Of a DNA stretch of 8,145 nt, positions 6,618 through 8,145 are shown in pieces; positions within the stretch are counted from its first letter, which is position 1, and every line of letters begins with the position of its first letter. Source of the DNA: Clostridiales bacterium (GTDB lineage: Bacteria > Bacillota > Clostridia > Caldicoprobacterales > DTU083); the NCBI GenBank assembly GCA_012512335.1, contig JAAZEK010000116.1, positions 1-8,145 on the forward strand, given 5' to 3'. The position numbers were made by a program, and so were the translations under genes. The notes below the pieces were generated by a model. That model saw only the letters and a program-made list of their open reading frames with translations, did not search any database and had not been told where the DNA came from.

Positions 6618-6742
6618 ACGCTCACTTCTATTAGTGGAGCGTTCACTCTTATAAATTCAGGTGGAGTAGAGTCTCCATCTGAATCCCCGATGTTTTGCTA
6701 TAGGCAAAACGAGTTCACTGGTATTCTGATTTGAATTATACC
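6618..6742 (+). other. Array of four consecutive hairpins (structured RNA or repeat-element remnant)
   Basis: Four stem-loops fill 125 bases. H1: ACGCTCACT (6618-6626) with AGTGGAGCGT (6633-6642), one bulged G. H2: ATTCAGGTGGAG (6655-6666) with CTCCATCTGAAT (6673-6684), 12 bp with one G-U pair. H3: GTTTTGC (6692-6698) with GCAAAAC (6704-6710), loop TATAG. H4: an imperfect stem, GGT plus ATTC (6720-6726) with GAAT (6733-6736) and ACC (6740-6742), loop TGATTT. H1 and H3 are each followed by GTTCACT (the last G of H1's stem arm included). The H2 wobble is G-U only in the plus transcript, which favours RNA on that strand. No open reading frame with credible content covers it. It may be a leader for the gene at 6960, a free small RNA, or the remnant of a hairpin-type mobile repeat; I do not recognise the family. 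Confidence 0.5.
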
Positions 6743-6959
6743 TGCAAAGATATATTAAAACAATAGTTTCACTGAGGTTCCTGAAAAGATTCCTTCCATA
6801 TGATTTATTATTTCGGTGTGAACAGTAGCCATTGAGCAGGAGATGTGTAATCGAATGTTGTAATATATTAAGTATGAAATTAAAAAGTAGATAATATGTG
6901 CCTAAGGGATATGATAACAAAAGCTAGCACATAACAAAACTTTGGGGGTAGATAAAAAG

Positions 6960-7808
6960 ATGCGAGAAGAATGGAAAACAGCAGCTATTGAAAACTATAA
7001 AAAATCCTACAATAAGCAATGGAAGAACGTGTTTGAACAGCTTCGTTCAAAGGAATATGAGCATCATATGTGGATGCTTGGACCATCTAGCTATGTGTTC
7101 TCAACTAATGGAGTCCGTTGGGGTATAGATTTGCAATTTAGAATGCCTTGGATCGCGGAAACTGTGAAAGATGCATTGGTAGATGACTTGGCTACTCTAG
7201 ATTTTATCATTCTAACTCACGAGCATAGTGATCACCTTGATTATTCATTACTTTCCATGTTGAATGACTTGCCTATCAAATGGCTAATACCAGCCTTCTT
7301 TAATCGTGACAAAATACTGGATACAGGCATTTCACCTCATCGCATCGACTGGATAGAATCTGAAAAAATTTACTATATGGACAAATTATCTATTACGACA
7401 TTTAACAGCCTACACTTTCGACCAGACGGACGGGGTGTACCGGAGCTGGGTTTCTTAGTAGACACCAGACTTTCGCGATTATTATTCCCATCTGATGTGC
7501 GGGAATATGATGCTGCTAAGATACCAAGTTTTGATAATGTAGACTGTTTGTTTACCCATGTTTGGCTTGGCGATGGGAATGCACTTAATCTACCGTGCGA
7601 ACCTTATCTTTCCGATATTTGTGAATTCAGTTTTTCATTAAATCCAAAGCGGGTATATATGACCCACCTGTATGAGATTGGACGTCCTATAGAAGCAATG
7701 TGGACATATACACATGCTGGGCTTGTGGCTGATGGATTACTAGCACTTAATCCAGACCTTGAAATTGTTGTTCCTCGTATTGGTAAAGCGTATTCGTTAC
7801 TGATATAA
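6960..7808 (+). CDS. UlaG-like metallo-beta-lactamase fold hydrolase
   Basis: This 282-residue protein belongs to the UlaG-like (COG2220-type) MBL hydrolases, whose best-known member opens the lactone of L-ascorbate 6-phosphate. The metal motif is THEHSDHLD, giving H87, H89, D91 and H92; further likely ligands are H152 (LHFRPDG), D179 (LFPSD) and H236 (MTHLYEIGR), with H200 in FTHVWLGD nearby. The first 40 residues are a charged, probably helical extension before the core strand. It is shorter than E. coli UlaG (about 354 residues), so the exact reaction is uncertain. The start is ATG at 6960, with GGGGG at 6944-6948 as a plausible ribosome site. An in-frame TTG at 6942 lies immediately before that G-run and is unlikely. 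A TIM-barrel gene follows after 97 bases without a terminator, suggesting co-transcription. Confidence 0.8.
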   Translation: MREEWKTAAIENYKKSYNKQWKNVFEQLRSKEYEHHMWMLGPSSYVFSTNGVRWGIDLQFRMPWIAETVKDALVDDLATLDFIILTHEHSDHLDYSLLSMLNDLPIKWLIPAFFNRDKILDTGISPHRIDWIESEKIYYMDKLSITTFNSLHFRPDGRGVPELGFLVDTRLSRLLFPSDVREYDAAKIPSFDNVDCLFTHVWLGDGNALNLPCEPYLSDICEFSFSLNPKRVYMTHLYEIGRPIEAMWTYTHAGLVADGLLALNPDLEIVVPRIGKAYSLLI

Positions 7809-7905
7809 GAGTGAAGGAGTAAGGAACTAATATTAGAGGGAAGAAATAAAGTACGTAACACATAATACATAATACAAAATACAGAGGTAGATTAGGGGGA
7901 ATACT

Positions 7906-8145
7906 ATGATTGGTGTATCATTACCATTGGGCATTTTGAAGGATGATCCACAGACTAAAGCGCAGGTGATTTTGCTTGAACAATTTGGTGGAAGGGATTG
8001 TTTTTTGAAAGAGCTTATAAATCAAGGAGTAGGCTCTATCGAATTAAGAGCAATAAATACAGGCATTTTGGCTCAAGAGGTTCAGACGTGTACACAAGCT
8101 GTTTTTGACAATGGCTTGTCATGCACAATTCATGGGCAGCTCGAA
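7906..8145 (+). CDS. Probable TIM-barrel sugar isomerase/epimerase-type protein, N-terminal part (truncated by window edge)
   Basis: An open frame of 80 codons runs to the right edge. It starts at ATG 7906 with AGGGGG (7894-7899) upstream. The protein begins MIGVSLPLGILKDDP, then has GVGSIELRAI (about residues 42-51) and SCTIHGQLE at the end of the visible part. The pattern of a short first strand, a strand bearing an E-L-R motif, then a strand with IHG fits xylose isomerase-like/AP endonuclease 2 TIM barrels, where such residues shape the metal and sugar site. With under a third of the protein visible, family assignment is tentative and no substrate can be given. Its position after a UlaG-like hydrolase recalls sugar-acid operons that pair a lactonase with an epimerase. 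Confidence 0.55.
   Translation, partial: MIGVSLPLGILKDDPQTKAQVILLEQFGGRDCFLKELINQGVGSIELRAINTGILAQEVQTCTQAVFDNGLSCTIHGQLE

Noticed and set aside
6536..6646. Upstream in-frame start adding 37 residues to the RNase Z-like hydrolase
   Set aside because: The conserved N-terminus and a strong ribosome site fit ATG at 6535; the added segment would cover promoter-like DNA and H1.
6618..6742. CRISPR array
   Set aside because: The hairpins differ in sequence and there are no identical repeats with regular unique spacers.
6657..6920. Minus-strand open frame of 87 codons over the hairpin array
   Set aside because: No convincing ribosome site, no recognisable domain, and it runs through perfect stem-loops, so it is probably an accidental frame.
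7861..7881. Short 7-base repeats (CATAATA, CATAATA, CAAAATA)
   Set aside because: Low-complexity AT-rich sequence before the ribosome site of the last gene; too short to support a functional claim.

Overview
The window looks like chromosome from a low-GC Gram-positive anaerobe, most likely class Clostridia. The evidence is the AT-rich composition, strong AGGAGG-type ribosome binding sites, several TTG starts, an AdhE-type fermentative dehydrogenase behind a Rex-like operator, and a cluster of M42 aminopeptidases. I cannot name a genus from this sequence alone.

Layout. (1) Bases 1-1240, minus strand: the N-terminal 413 residues of an AdhE-type acylating aldehyde dehydrogenase, running off the left edge. 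(2) 1241-1825: a divergent control region of 585 bases. The minus half holds a TTGACA-17-TATTAT promoter, a Rex-like palindrome over its -35 box, and a leader of about 227 nt with three imperfect tandem repeats. The plus half holds a TTGTAA-17-TATAAT promoter and a leader of about 205 nt with a 13-bp helix enclosing a second hairpin. (3) 1826-5613, plus: an MgtC/SapB-family membrane protein, then three consecutive M42 metallo-aminopeptidase paralogues whose reading frames overlap (16 and 4 bases). A strong hairpin terminator follows at 5671-5719. (4) 5768-6535, minus: an RNase Z-like metallo-beta-lactamase (MBL) fold hydrolase. (5) 6536-6959: a divergent intergenic region with four consecutive hairpins in 125 bases. 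(6) 6960-7808, plus: a second, UlaG-like MBL-fold hydrolase, followed after 97 bases by the first 80 codons of a probable TIM-barrel sugar isomerase/epimerase-type protein that runs off the right edge.

How the parts fit. AdhE would reoxidise NADH by reducing acetyl-CoA, and the Rex-like site would tie its transcription to NADH/NAD+. The three M42 enzymes all keep a plausible two-metal active site and are translationally coupled, which suggests one peptide-degrading set, possibly a mixed TET-type oligomer. The UlaG-like/TIM-barrel pair suggests a small sugar-acid or sugar-phosphate operon, but the substrate cannot be read from the sequence. The least explained parts are non-coding: the structured leader before mgtC, the repeat-bearing adhE leader, and the hairpin array at 6618-6742, which shares a 15-base hairpin core with the mgtC leader.
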